A DNA stretch of 64,000 nucleotides from Actinomycetes bacterium (lineage in GTDB: Bacteria > Actinomycetota > Acidimicrobiia > Acidimicrobiales > Ilumatobacteraceae). The stretch is taken from NCBI GenBank assembly GCA_027491335.1, contig JAIXWJ010000053.1, positions 1 through 64,000 of the forward strand, given 5' to 3'. Both the position numbers and the translations under genes were made by a program. Position 1 is the stretch's first letter. The number at the start of each line of letters is the position of its first letter. The notes beneath the pieces are model-generated. The model had not been told where the DNA came from, searched no databases, and saw only the letters and a program-made list of their open reading frames with translations. Below are positions 24,405 to 31,901 of the stretch, one piece after another.

Positions 24405-24957
24405 GCGCCGTTGGAACGTGGGTCGCGTGGCGGCCATGGGAGCCATCGCGGTGGCGGTCTTCTTCGTGGGGTTGTTGGTGGTCGCGTTCAACAAGGACGT
24501 CTCCAACACCGACACACCGTTGATGTTGAAGCCGGCCCCGGAGGTGGTGAGCACCACGTACGACGGTGACACGTTCGATTTGTCGCGTCGACGAGGATCG
24601 TGGGTGGTGCTGAACTTCTTCAATTCCACGTGCGTGCCCTGCAAGCGGGAGCATCCCGAATTGGTGAAGTTCAACGAAACGCAAAAGGCGCTGGGCGGAA
24701 CGGGCGCCGAGTTGTACACCATCGTGAACGACGACGACGAGAAGGCGGTGCGCGCCTTCTTCGAACAGCAGGGCGGTGACTGGCCGATCGTGCGCGACGA
24801 TGATGCCAGCATCTCGGTGGACTTCGGAGTGGCCAAGGTTCCCGAGACGTGGTTGATCAGCCCCACGGGCGTGGTGGCACAGCGCTTCACCGGACAAGTG
24901 ACGGCCGCGCTGTTGGGCGAGGCGATCGCCTCGATGTCGGCGGAGTCACCATCGTGA
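24397..24957 (+). CDS. ccmG: Membrane-anchored thioredoxin CcmG/ResA-like
   Basis: 186 residues. One N-terminal membrane helix (VAAMGAIAVAVFFVGLLVVAF) and a thioredoxin fold with the redox motif CVPC in NFFNSTCVPCKREHPEL and a cis-Pro in VAKVPETWLI. It keeps apocytochrome cysteines reduced before heme ligation. GTG 24397 is preferred (GGAG seven bases upstream, overlapping the ccmF stop); ATG 24376 would add seven residues. Confidence 0.92.
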   Translation: MSERRWNVGRVAAMGAIAVAVFFVGLLVVAFNKDVSNTDTPLMLKPAPEVVSTTYDGDTFDLSRRRGSWVVLNFFNSTCVPCKREHPELVKFNETQKALGGTGAELYTIVNDDDEKAVRAFFEQQGGDWPIVRDDDASISVDFGVAKVPETWLISPTGVVAQRFTGQVTAALLGEAIASMSAESPS

Positions 24958-25448
24958 GTCGCTCGTCCTTCAATCGTGCGATCAAGCGTTGGCCGTCGTG
25001 GCTGGCGTTGGTGGTGGTGGCCGTCGTGATGTTGGCCATCGGCATCGGACGGGACTCCGGTCCGTCCACACCCGAAGAACGCATCGACGCCATCGCGCAA
25101 CGTTTGGCCTGTCCCACGTGCGACGGCGAGAGCGTCTACGAGTCGCGGGGTTCGGCGTCGCAGGCCATTCGTCAGGAGATCGCCCGGCAGGTGGCGGCCG
25201 GTCAGGCCACCGACGACCAGATCGTGGCCATCATCGACGACAGCTACGAAGCCGATCTGCGTTTGGTTCCCGACGCCGAAGGTTTGGAAGCGGCCATCTG
25301 GATCGTGCCGGTGGTCGCGGCGGTCCTGGCCATCGCGGTGTTGGCGTTCGTGTTCCGCCGTTGGCGTGACGAAGGCTCGCTGGTGCCCACGGACGATGAG
25401 CGCTCGCTGGTGGAGAAAGCCATGCGCGACTCGGAGTCCTCGACGTGA
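24954..25448 (+). CDS. ccmH: Cytochrome c maturation protein CcmH (CcmH/NrfF family)
   Basis: 164 residues. A membrane helix, then the conserved LACPTCDGESVYESRGS stretch with the CxxC that reduces the apocytochrome thiols, IRQEIARQVAAGQ and a second membrane helix. The motif is a variant of the LRCPxCQ consensus. GTGA overlaps on both sides (with ccmG and the next gene) indicate tight translational coupling. Confidence 0.93.
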   Translation: MSRSSFNRAIKRWPSWLALVVVAVVMLAIGIGRDSGPSTPEERIDAIAQRLACPTCDGESVYESRGSASQAIRQEIARQVAAGQATDDQIVAIIDDSYEADLRLVPDAEGLEAAIWIVPVVAAVLAIAVLAFVFRRWRDEGSLVPTDDERSLVEKAMRDSESST

Positions 25449-26212
25449 CCAAGCGCGATCGCATCGAGGAGGAGAAGCGTTTCCTGTTCGATTCGTTGGC
25501 CGATCTCGAACGTGAACACGCCGCGGGTGACGTGGACGAGCACGACTACGCGGCATTGAAGGATTCCTACACCGCGCGGGCGGCTCGACTGATCGCCGAA
25601 CTCGAGGCGACTCCGAGCACCAAGACCGGCGCGCGTCGGCCGCGCAACATCATCTGGGCGGTGTCGGTGGTGGTGTTGGCGGTGGTGAGTGGCGTGTTGG
25701 TGGCGAGCAACAGTGGCGAGCGACGAGAGGGCCAGGTGATGACCGGCACCATCGACGACAGCAACGTGAGCTCGTTGTTGGTGCAGGCACGGTCGATGGG
25801 CATGTCCGACATTCCCACCGTGCTCGACCTGTACTCGCGCGTGTTGGCGATCGAGCCCGACAACATCGAAGCACTCACGTATTTCGGATGGTTCAGCGTG
25901 TTGTCGGCCACTCAAGAGACCGACGAGGCGCGAGCGGCCGAACGACTGGAATCCGGTCTGGTGTTGATGCGACAGGCGACGATCACCGATTCCACGTATC
26001 CCGACGCGCACTGCTTCCTCGGCATCACGTTCTTCCGTTTCCTCGACGATGCACCAGCGGCCAAGCCCGAGGTCGACACGTGCCTGTCGTCGAATCCGCC
26101 CGCCGAAGTGGCCGCGTTGGTTCAAGGTTTGGCCGATCAGATCGACGAAGCCATCGCGAACGATTCGTCCGCGTCGAACGAGTCAGGCGACTCGACGACG
26201 TCCGTTCCCTGA
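25445..26212 (+). CDS. ccmI: CcmI-like TPR protein
   Basis: 255 residues. The N-terminal coiled-coil-like segment (RDRIEEEKRFLFDSLADLER and following), a membrane helix (IIWAVSVVVLAVVSGVLVA) and a TPR-like C-terminal half (LDLYSRVLAIEPDNIEALTY) match the CcmI layout, which presents apocytochrome c to CcmFH. Last gene of the operon; GTG 25445 overlaps the ccmH stop. The C-terminus is low-complexity Ser/Asp/Thr and its stop codon lies in a 14-bp tandem duplication. Confidence 0.82.
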   Translation: MTKRDRIEEEKRFLFDSLADLEREHAAGDVDEHDYAALKDSYTARAARLIAELEATPSTKTGARRPRNIIWAVSVVVLAVVSGVLVASNSGERREGQVMTGTIDDSNVSSLLVQARSMGMSDIPTVLDLYSRVLAIEPDNIEALTYFGWFSVLSATQETDEARAAERLESGLVLMRQATITDSTYPDAHCFLGITFFRFLDDAPAAKPEVDTCLSSNPPAEVAALVQGLADQIDEAIANDSSASNESGDSTTSVP

Positions 26213-26224
26213 CGTCCGTTCTCC
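26197..26224. repeat. 14-bp tandem duplication across the ccmI stop
   Basis: gacgtccgttccct (26197-26210) is followed by gacgtccgttctcc (26211-26224), with further partial gacgttc copies up to about 26243. The stop TGA (26210-26212) straddles the junction. Confidence 0.85.
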
Positions 26225-26240
26225 GACGTTCTGACGACGT

Positions 26241-26729
26241 TCAGTCGTCGGTCGGTGGCGCCCAGCAGGAGGCCTCGACCACCTCGTCGCCTCGCCGCGC
26301 GAGCACCCACACGGATCCCTTGCGCCAGTCGGGTGCGCCCACGATTTCGGTGGTGCGTCGCTGCAACGCGGCCATCACGTCGGGGATGACGTCGCCGTGA
26401 CTGCACAACACCGAACCGTTGGGAACCGTCGCGATCAATTCCAGCGCTCCGTCGCGGTCGTATCCCTCGGCCAAACGATCGTCCCCGCGCACCGTTGAGT
26501 GCAGTCGGGCCGCGAGTGGTTCCAGCGTCTGCAAGCACCGCGTGTACGGACTGGAGATCAGCAAAGCCTCGGAATGAATCGACACCAACGGGAACAACCG
26601 GTCGCAAACCTTCACGGCCTGGCGTCGGCCCTTGCCGGTGAGGGGACGCACACGATCGTCGCCGTTCCAGGACGAGCGGTCGCCGGCCTTGGCGTGGCGA
26701 ACGAGGTACACCGTCGAGGTCGTCGTCAC
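26241..26729 (-). CDS. SixA-like histidine phosphatase
   Basis: 162 residues. The RHG phosphatase motif LVRHAKAGDRSSW at the N-terminus, the SSPYTRCLQTLEPLA block and the second catalytic His in VLCSHGDVIP are intact. The short size fits SixA-type phosphohistidine phosphatases that act on His-phosphorylated proteins, but NUDIX-linked or sugar-phosphate roles are possible. GTG 26729 has TAGTTT seven bases upstream and no Shine-Dalgarno. Convergent with ccmI. Confidence 0.9.
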   Translation of the reverse strand: MTTTSTVYLVRHAKAGDRSSWNGDDRVRPLTGKGRRQAVKVCDRLFPLVSIHSEALLISSPYTRCLQTLEPLAARLHSTVRGDDRLAEGYDRDGALELIATVPNGSVLCSHGDVIPDVMAALQRRTTEIVGAPDWRKGSVWVLARRGDEVVEASCWAPPTDD

Positions 26730-26736
26730 GAAGAAG

Positions 26737-26742
26737 AAACTA
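26737..26742 (-). promoter_or_regulatory. Leaderless -10 box of the SixA-like gene
   Basis: TAGTTT ends seven bases before GTG 26729. Confidence 0.5.
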
Positions 26743-26790
26743 CCGACCTTCGGCGGTGCATCGACGTACTTCGTGCGTCAGACTTGCGAC

Positions 26791-27402
26791 ATGAGTTTCT
26801 TCGAGCGGAATCGCCAGGAACTGAAAGCGAAGGGCTTCGACCAGTCGCGTTTGCCTCCGGGCCAGTACCTCACCGATCGTTTCCCCGTTCTTCACGTGGG
26901 GGACATCCCCAGCTACGCGCCCGGTGAATGGAATCTGAGCATCGGTGGTTTGGTGGATCAACCGTTCGTTCTGGGTTTGGACGAGTTGAAGGCGCTGCCG
27001 TCGGTCACTCTCACCTACGACATCCATTGCGTCACCAAGTGGAGCAAGTTCGACACCACCTGGACCGGTGTGCGCGTGCGCGATCTGTTCGCGATGGCCG
27101 GCGTGAAGCCCGAAGCCACCCACGTGATGGAGCACGCCGAGTTCGGATACACGACCAACGTTCCCTTGACCGACATCACCACCGATGAGGCGTTGGTGGC
27201 GTACGCGTTCGAGGGCGAAGAGATCACGGCCGAACACGGCGGTCCGGTGCGCATCGTCATCCCGCACCTGTACTTCTGGAAGAGCGCGAAGTGGGTTCGC
27301 GGTCTGGAACTGCGATCGTCAGATGCCCCCGGATTCTGGGAGCGCAACGGTTATCACATGTACGCGGACCCGTTCCGCGAGCAGCGTTTCTGGAACGACT
27401 AG
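26791..27402 (+). CDS. Sulfite-oxidase-like molybdopterin oxidoreductase
   Basis: 203 residues, a single Mo-cofactor domain. The conserved cysteine that binds molybdenum is in YDIHCVTKWSKFDTTW, and FGYTTNVPL, LVAYAFEGEEI and HLYFWKSAKWVRGLEL are typical of the short sulfite-oxidase-like group. No signal peptide is visible, so it is probably cytoplasmic and lacks the heme or dimerisation domain of true sulfite oxidase. Physiological substrate unknown. ATG 26791; CAGACT six bases upstream is a weak leaderless -10. Its TAG stop overlaps the TAG stop of convergent mrp (ctag). Confidence 0.9.
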   Translation: MSFFERNRQELKAKGFDQSRLPPGQYLTDRFPVLHVGDIPSYAPGEWNLSIGGLVDQPFVLGLDELKALPSVTLTYDIHCVTKWSKFDTTWTGVRVRDLFAMAGVKPEATHVMEHAEFGYTTNVPLTDITTDEALVAYAFEGEEITAEHGGPVRIVIPHLYFWKSAKWVRGLELRSSDAPGFWERNGYHMYADPFREQRFWND

Positions 27403-28544
27403 TTCACGCGCAACGCGCGCAGGAACTTCTTGCGAGGCTTGTTGTCCTCGGCGATCTTGCGCGCGATCTCGTGGAACGCGCGACCAAGTTCGCTCTCGGG
27501 AGTAACCGCGGCGATCGGCTTGCCGTCGTCGCCGCCCTCGCGCAACGCCTGCACCAACGGGAGTTGACCGAGAAGCGGAACACCGAGCTCTTCGGCCAAC
27601 TCGGCACCGCCACCGCTACCGAACAACTCGTAGCGCTTGCCGTCGTCGCCGGTGAACCAGCTCATGTTCTCGATGATGCCCTTCACGGGCAGGCCCACCT
27701 TGGTGGCCATGGCGGCCGACAGTCGCGCCACCTTCTGGGCGGCCTGCTGCGGCGTGGTGACCACGTAGACCTCGCCCTTGGGTAGGTACTGGCTCAGCGA
27801 CAACGCGATGTCACCGGTGCCGGGCGGCATGTCGATCAACAAGAAATCGGGCTCGTCCCAGAACACGTCGGTGAGGAACTGCTCAAGAGCCTTGTGCAAC
27901 ATCGGACCGCGCCACACGACGGCTTGTCCGTCGGGAACGAAATAACCGATGGAAATGCAGCGCACGCCGAAGGACTCCGATGGCAACAACATGCGGTCGA
28001 TGGCCACCGGATCGGCGGAGGCGCCGAGCATGCGCGGAATGGAATAGCCGTAGATGTCGGCGTCGAGCACGCCCACCGAATATCCCTGTGCGGCCAAGGC
28101 CACGGCGAGGTTGGTGGTGACGCTGCTCTTGCCCACGCCACCCTTGCCCGAGGAGATGAGCAGGGGACGGGTCTTGCTCTCGGGCTCGGCGAAGGGAACC
28201 TTGCGTCCCTCGGCATGACCGTGCGCGTGACCGTGTCCGGCGGTGGAAGCCGGGTCACCGTGCAACTTCTTGCGCAGTTCCTCGCGGTCCTCGTCGGTCA
28301 TCACGGTGAACTCCAGGTCCACCTTGGACGCGCCCACCAAAGGCTCGACCGCGCTCTTCACGCGATTGGTGATCTCGTTGCGCAACGGACAACCGGCGAC
28401 GGTGAGCGCGACGAGGATCTTGGCGCGACCATCGTCGGTGATGTCCACCGTGCGCAACATGCCGATATCGACGATGGAGCGGTGGAGTTCTGGATCTTCG
28501 ACCGGACGCAGGGCTTCGACGACCTGCTCGCGTGTGACGGACAT
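27399..28544 (-). CDS. mrp: Mrp/NBP35-family Fe-S cluster carrier ATPase
   Basis: 381 residues. An N-terminal MIP18/DUF59 domain (about 1-85), a His-rich linker (GHGHAHGHAEG), then a deviant Walker A P-loop ISSGKGGVGKSSVTTN and DADIYGYSIPRML. It carries Fe-S clusters to apo-enzymes. The C-terminal CxxC of E. coli Mrp is absent: the equivalent region reads ENMSWFTGDDGKRYELFG, which as far as I recall is the actinobacterial form. Divergent from the SufR-like regulator. Start ATG 28544. Confidence 0.93.
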   Translation of the reverse strand: MSVTREQVVEALRPVEDPELHRSIVDIGMLRTVDITDDGRAKILVALTVAGCPLRNEITNRVKSAVEPLVGASKVDLEFTVMTDEDREELRKKLHGDPASTAGHGHAHGHAEGRKVPFAEPESKTRPLLISSGKGGVGKSSVTTNLAVALAAQGYSVGVLDADIYGYSIPRMLGASADPVAIDRMLLPSESFGVRCISIGYFVPDGQAVVWRGPMLHKALEQFLTDVFWDEPDFLLIDMPPGTGDIALSLSQYLPKGEVYVVTTPQQAAQKVARLSAAMATKVGLPVKGIIENMSWFTGDDGKRYELFGSGGGAELAEELGVPLLGQLPLVQALREGGDDGKPIAAVTPESELGRAFHEIARKIAEDNKPRKKFLRALRVN

Positions 28545-28587
28545 GGGTGGGGGCTCCCGACTTCAGAATTTGCACTACGGCGATAGG

Positions 28588-28593
28588 TAGAAT
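28588..28593 (+). promoter_or_regulatory. Leaderless -10 of the SufR-like gene inside an inverted repeat
   Basis: TAGAAT ends six bases before GTG 28600. It overlaps the perfect inverted repeat GGTA-GAA-TACC (28586-28596), a possible small operator in the mrp/regulator intergenic space. Confidence 0.5.
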
Positions 28594-28599
28594 ACCGGC

Positions 28600-29367
28600 G
28601 TGTCCACGAGCCGCCCCTCACCGAGCCCGGCATCCGGTCAATCGTCACTCTCGACCGCTTCGTCGACTAACGGTTCGTTCACGGCCACGGTGGCCGCCAT
28701 CACCAACGCGTTCGGTGATCCCACCCGCCGCGCGATCTATTTGTTCGTTCGGGGCCGCGAGGAGGGCGTGACCGCCTCCGATGTGGCATCCGAGTTCGGT
28801 CTGCACTCCAACGTGGCTCGGCATCACCTCGACAAGCTCACCGTGGGTGGTTACGTGGAGGTCACGGTGTCGCGCGTGGCCGGAGGAGGCGCGGGTCGAC
28901 CGGCCAAGCGCTACACGGCGGTCGCCGAACTCCCGATGGGCGAATTCCCGGTGCGCAGCGACGACCTGGTGCTCAGTTTGTTGGGCAAGACGCTGGCCCT
29001 GTTGCCGGCGGATCGCGCCGAGACCATCGCCGAGGAAGTCGGGCACGAGTACGGGCGCGCGATGGCCGCGGCCATGACCGGCTCGGATTTGGCGGCCGGA
29101 CAGCGCAGTTTGCGTTCGGCCATGCAAGCCGTTGCCGACGCCCTCACCGCGCATGGTTTCGCGGCGCACACCGAGAAGCGCAACAACCAGTTGCGCATCA
29201 TCAACAATCACTGCCCGTTCGGTGACGTGGCCATCGAGCATCCGGTCATTTGCGCCGTCGACCGGGGAATGGTGAAGGGAATGTTGGCCGCGCTCTACGG
29301 CGACGCCGACGTGTCCACCATCGAATCGCTCCCGCAGGGCAACACCTTCTGCGCGACTGCGGTCTGA
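28600..29367 (+). CDS. Winged-helix transcriptional regulator, SufR-like
   Basis: 255 residues. N-terminal winged helix (FGDPTRRAIYLFVR, then TASDVASEFGLHSNVARHHL and the wing RVAGGGAGRPAKRY). The C-terminal half has three cysteines, a C-X12-C pair (HCPFGDVAIEHPVIC) and a last one in GNTFCATAV, about 32 residues on. This resembles the Fe-S-sensing SufR repressors of suf operons. It is divergent from mrp, an Fe-S carrier, which fits regulation of Fe-S assembly, but no suf genes are in the window and the cysteine spacing is not identical to cyanobacterial SufR. The Ser-rich start is poorly conserved. Confidence 0.78.
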   Translation: MSTSRPSPSPASGQSSLSTASSTNGSFTATVAAITNAFGDPTRRAIYLFVRGREEGVTASDVASEFGLHSNVARHHLDKLTVGGYVEVTVSRVAGGGAGRPAKRYTAVAELPMGEFPVRSDDLVLSLLGKTLALLPADRAETIAEEVGHEYGRAMAAAMTGSDLAAGQRSLRSAMQAVADALTAHGFAAHTEKRNNQLRIINNHCPFGDVAIEHPVICAVDRGMVKGMLAALYGDADVSTIESLPQGNTFCATAV

Positions 29368-29417
29368 GTTCGCGCGAGCGGTAGCGTCTTCGTCACCAGG
29401 CCTTCAGGAGGAGCACC

Positions 29418-29648
29418 GTGGACATTCGTATCGGCGTGACGCAAGCGGTCCGTGAAATCACCCTCGAGCAAGCCGACGGTGAGCACGACGCCACCAAGGC
29501 CAAGATCGAAGCAGCGTTGTCCGGAGCGGTGGACGTGTTGTGGCTCGTCGACAAGAAGGGCCGCACGGTGGGCGTTCCGGCCGCCAAGATCGCCTACGTC
29601 GAGATCGGTTCCACCGACGGCGAACGGCGCATGGGTTTCGGCGCCTGA
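29418..29648 (+). CDS. DUF3107 family protein
   Basis: 76 residues. MDIRIGVTQAVREITLEQAD at the start and VGVPAAKIAYVEIGSTDGER near the end with terminal MGFGA are the family pattern, found almost only in actinobacteria and without a known role. GTG 29418 has a clear AGGAGG ribosome site about six bases upstream, so this gene is not leaderless. The stop lies in the first unit of a 30-31 bp tandem repeat. Confidence 0.9.
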   Translation: MDIRIGVTQAVREITLEQADGEHDATKAKIEAALSGAVDVLWLVDKKGRTVGVPAAKIAYVEIGSTDGERRMGFGA

Positions 29649-29748
29649 GCCGAACCCGAGATTCGTTTTCGGCGCCTGAGCCGAACCCGAGATTCGTTTT
29701 CGGCGCGTAGCCGAATCCGAGATTCGTTTTCGGCGCCTGAGCCGAACC
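29639..29748. repeat. 30-31 bp tandem repeat, 3.6 copies, starting at the DUF3107 stop
   Basis: Units at 29639-29669, 29670-29700 (identical), 29701-29730 (one base shorter, a few changes) and partial 29731-29748. Each begins cggcgcctgagccgaa or a variant and ends gattcgtttt. The first includes the last two codons and TGA of the gene, so the stop is copied in later units. There are no unique spacers, so it is not a CRISPR. Confidence 0.96.
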
Positions 29749-29798
29749 TGTGGCGGGGATGACTCCGCGCCTCTCTCCGGTGGGGCAGACTCGTAGGC

Positions 29799-31280
29799 AT
29801 GGCGACGCTTGCCGAACTCATTCGTCAGCACACCGACATCTCCAAGGATGACACGGCTCACCTTCAGCAGTTGATCGGCGAGTGGGGAATGCTCGCCGAC
29901 CTGTGCTTCGCCGACATGCTCCTGCATCTTCCGTCGACGAGCGGTTCGTGGTTGGTGGGCGCCCAGGTGCGACCGGCCACCGGACAAACCATTCACCGAA
30001 CCGACCTCGTGGGCACCGAGGCCAACGCCGACGAGAAGACTCTTCTCGCCGATGCCTTCGCGTCAGGACAGATTCGCGAAGGTGAGTTGAACAAGCAAGG
30101 GATCTCCGACTCGGTGCAGGTGTTGGCCATTCCGGTGCGCGGCGAGAACGGACCGGTGGCGGTCCTCACCCGTGAGTGGAGTTCCAAGACCAGCCGTCAA
30201 CCCGGTGAGCTGGAGCGCACGTATCTGTCGATCTTCCATCGCTTCGCCGAGATGATCGCGCAGGGCGCGTTCCCGTTCGCCGGTCGCGCCGCCGACCTGT
30301 CGGCGGCCCCGCGCGTGGGCGACGGCGCGGTGGTGCTCGACGACAACGCCGTGATTCGTTACGCCTCGCCGAACGCGGTGTCGGCGCTTCACCGTGTGGG
30401 CATCACGTCGAACGTGGTGGGACAGGCGCTCAGTGAACTCGGTTTCGCCGACAGTCCGGTGCGACAGGCGTTCGAACGCATGGAGCCGGTCATCGAGGAG
30501 TTCGAGCAAACCGCTGACGTCACGTTGTTGGTGCGTTGCATCCCGATTCTCTCCGACGATGTGGTCACCGGGGCCATGCTCCTCGTGCGCGACGTCACCG
30601 AGTTGCGTCGCCGCGATCGCATGTTGTTGTCCAAGGACGCCACCATTCGCGAGATCCATCACCGCGTGAAGAACAACCTGCAGACGATCTCCTCGCTGTT
30701 GCGATTGCAGGCCCGCCGTTTGGAGTCACCCGAGGCCAAGGCCGCGGTGCAGGAGAGTGTTCGTCGCATCCGCACCATCGCGCTGGTGCACGAAACCCTG
30801 TCGCGCGAGCCCGGCGACGACGTGGCCTTCATCGAGATCGTGCGTCCGTTGATGCGTTTGGCCGAAGAGGGCCTGCAATCGCCCGATCGCCCGGTGCGTT
30901 TCATGGTGCAAGGCGACGGAGGTCGTCTGCCGGCCACCATCGCCACGCCGTTGTCGGTGGTTCTCACCGAGTTGTTGCAGAACGCGGTGGATCACGGCTT
31001 CCCGGAAGGCAGTGAGGGCGGCACGGTGGTGGTCGATCTCGGTGGCGACGACGACGAGATCGCCATCAGAGTGGTCAATGACGGCCGCGGTTTGGATCCC
31101 GGCTTCGATCTGAATGGAGCCACCGGACTGGGGCTCTCGATCGTGCGCACTCTGGTGACCACGGAATTGAACGGCACCATCTCCATTCGACCCGGAGCCC
31201 CCGAGGACTTCATCGCGGTCGGTATCGAAGGTCAGCGTCGCGGGGACGGCACGGTCGTCGATCTGCGCCTTCCGCGCTGA
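29799..31280 (+). CDS. pdtaS: Sensor histidine kinase, PdtaS-like (HWE/HisKA_2)
   Basis: 493 residues. A GAF-like domain (about 1-150), a PAS-like domain (about 170-270), the HisKA_2 phosphoacceptor IREIHHRVKNNLQTISSLLR and a HATPase domain with LTELLQNAVDHG and GATGLGLSIVRTL. This is the layout of mycobacterial PdtaS, which signals through an ANTAR-domain RNA-binding regulator (PdtaR). No partner regulator is adjacent. ATG 29799 has CAGACT seven bases upstream, so it may be leaderless. Confidence 0.88.
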   Translation: MATLAELIRQHTDISKDDTAHLQQLIGEWGMLADLCFADMLLHLPSTSGSWLVGAQVRPATGQTIHRTDLVGTEANADEKTLLADAFASGQIREGELNKQGISDSVQVLAIPVRGENGPVAVLTREWSSKTSRQPGELERTYLSIFHRFAEMIAQGAFPFAGRAADLSAAPRVGDGAVVLDDNAVIRYASPNAVSALHRVGITSNVVGQALSELGFADSPVRQAFERMEPVIEEFEQTADVTLLVRCIPILSDDVVTGAMLLVRDVTELRRRDRMLLSKDATIREIHHRVKNNLQTISSLLRLQARRLESPEAKAAVQESVRRIRTIALVHETLSREPGDDVAFIEIVRPLMRLAEEGLQSPDRPVRFMVQGDGGRLPATIATPLSVVLTELLQNAVDHGFPEGSEGGTVVVDLGGDDDEIAIRVVNDGRGLDPGFDLNGATGLGLSIVRTLVTTELNGTISIRPGAPEDFIAVGIEGQRRGDGTVVDLRLPR

Positions 31281-31296
31281 GTTCGGCGCTCGGGGT

Positions 31297-31695
31297 TCAG
31301 GAAGCCGGAGCGGCGGTGCGGTTCTGCTGCGCGGCGCGGTTGCGGGCGGCGATCTGACGGCGAATGTTGCGACGCTCCTCTTCGGAGGTGCCACCCCAGA
31401 TGCCGGAATCCTGGTTGGTCTCCAGGGCGAACTCGAGACAGCTCACGCGCACGTTGCACTCGTTGCACACTTGCTTGGCGCGATCGATCTGCAACAGGGC
31501 CTGGCCCGTGGTGCCCACCGGAAAGAACAACTCCGGATCGGTGTCGCGACAAATGGCTTCGTTGCGCCACGAGTAATCAGCGGAACCAAGGGCGAGGGCA
31601 GAGGCAAGGATCGACACGTTGATCTCCAGATTGGTTGTGGGGGCTGAATGAACGGGGATTGCGGTGGTGGGGTTCGAACGTTCGGTTGATGTCAC
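31297..31695 (-). CDS. WhiB-family Fe-S transcription factor (WhiB1-type spacing)
   Basis: 132 residues. Four cluster cysteines at 49, 77, 80 and 86 give C-X27-C-X2-C-X5-C, the spacing of mycobacterial WhiB1, followed by GIWGGTSEEERR and a basic DNA-binding tail (RRNIRRQIAARNRAAQQ). WhiB proteins bind sigma factor and a 4Fe-4S cluster and respond to NO or redox. GTG 31695 is chosen for a CAGGAG ribosome site eight bases upstream; the N-terminal 42 residues are longer than in WhiB1. Convergent with the histidine kinase gene. Confidence 0.93.
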   Translation of the reverse strand: MTSTERSNPTTAIPVHSAPTTNLEINVSILASALALGSADYSWRNEAICRDTDPELFFPVGTTGQALLQIDRAKQVCNECNVRVSCLEFALETNQDSGIWGGTSEEERRNIRRQIAARNRAAQQNRTAAPAS

Positions 31696-31901
31696 GAACG
31701 GACTCCTGAAGGTTGGCAAACGGAAGATGAACTCGCAATAGGTCGCGACGGATTTTTTGCTTCCGGACAAACGAGCGGTGGCGAGAAATTCGAGAGGATT
31801 GGGTCACAACCCATTGACAGGGCGAAACTGTCGTGACAATGCGGGACCGTGTTCGGACGTCGTATCGTCGTCTCGCAATGTGATCAGGTCGGGGGAGGAC
31901 A

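Noticed and set aside
22329-25556. A 1075-codon open frame on the minus strand across the ccm operon
   Set aside because: It is opposite ccmE-ccmH, whose motifs are all clear, and its translation is His/Arg-rich without domains. Long antisense frames are expected at this G+C content.
29639-29748. CRISPR array
   Set aside because: Units are directly joined with no unique spacers, and no cas genes are in the window.
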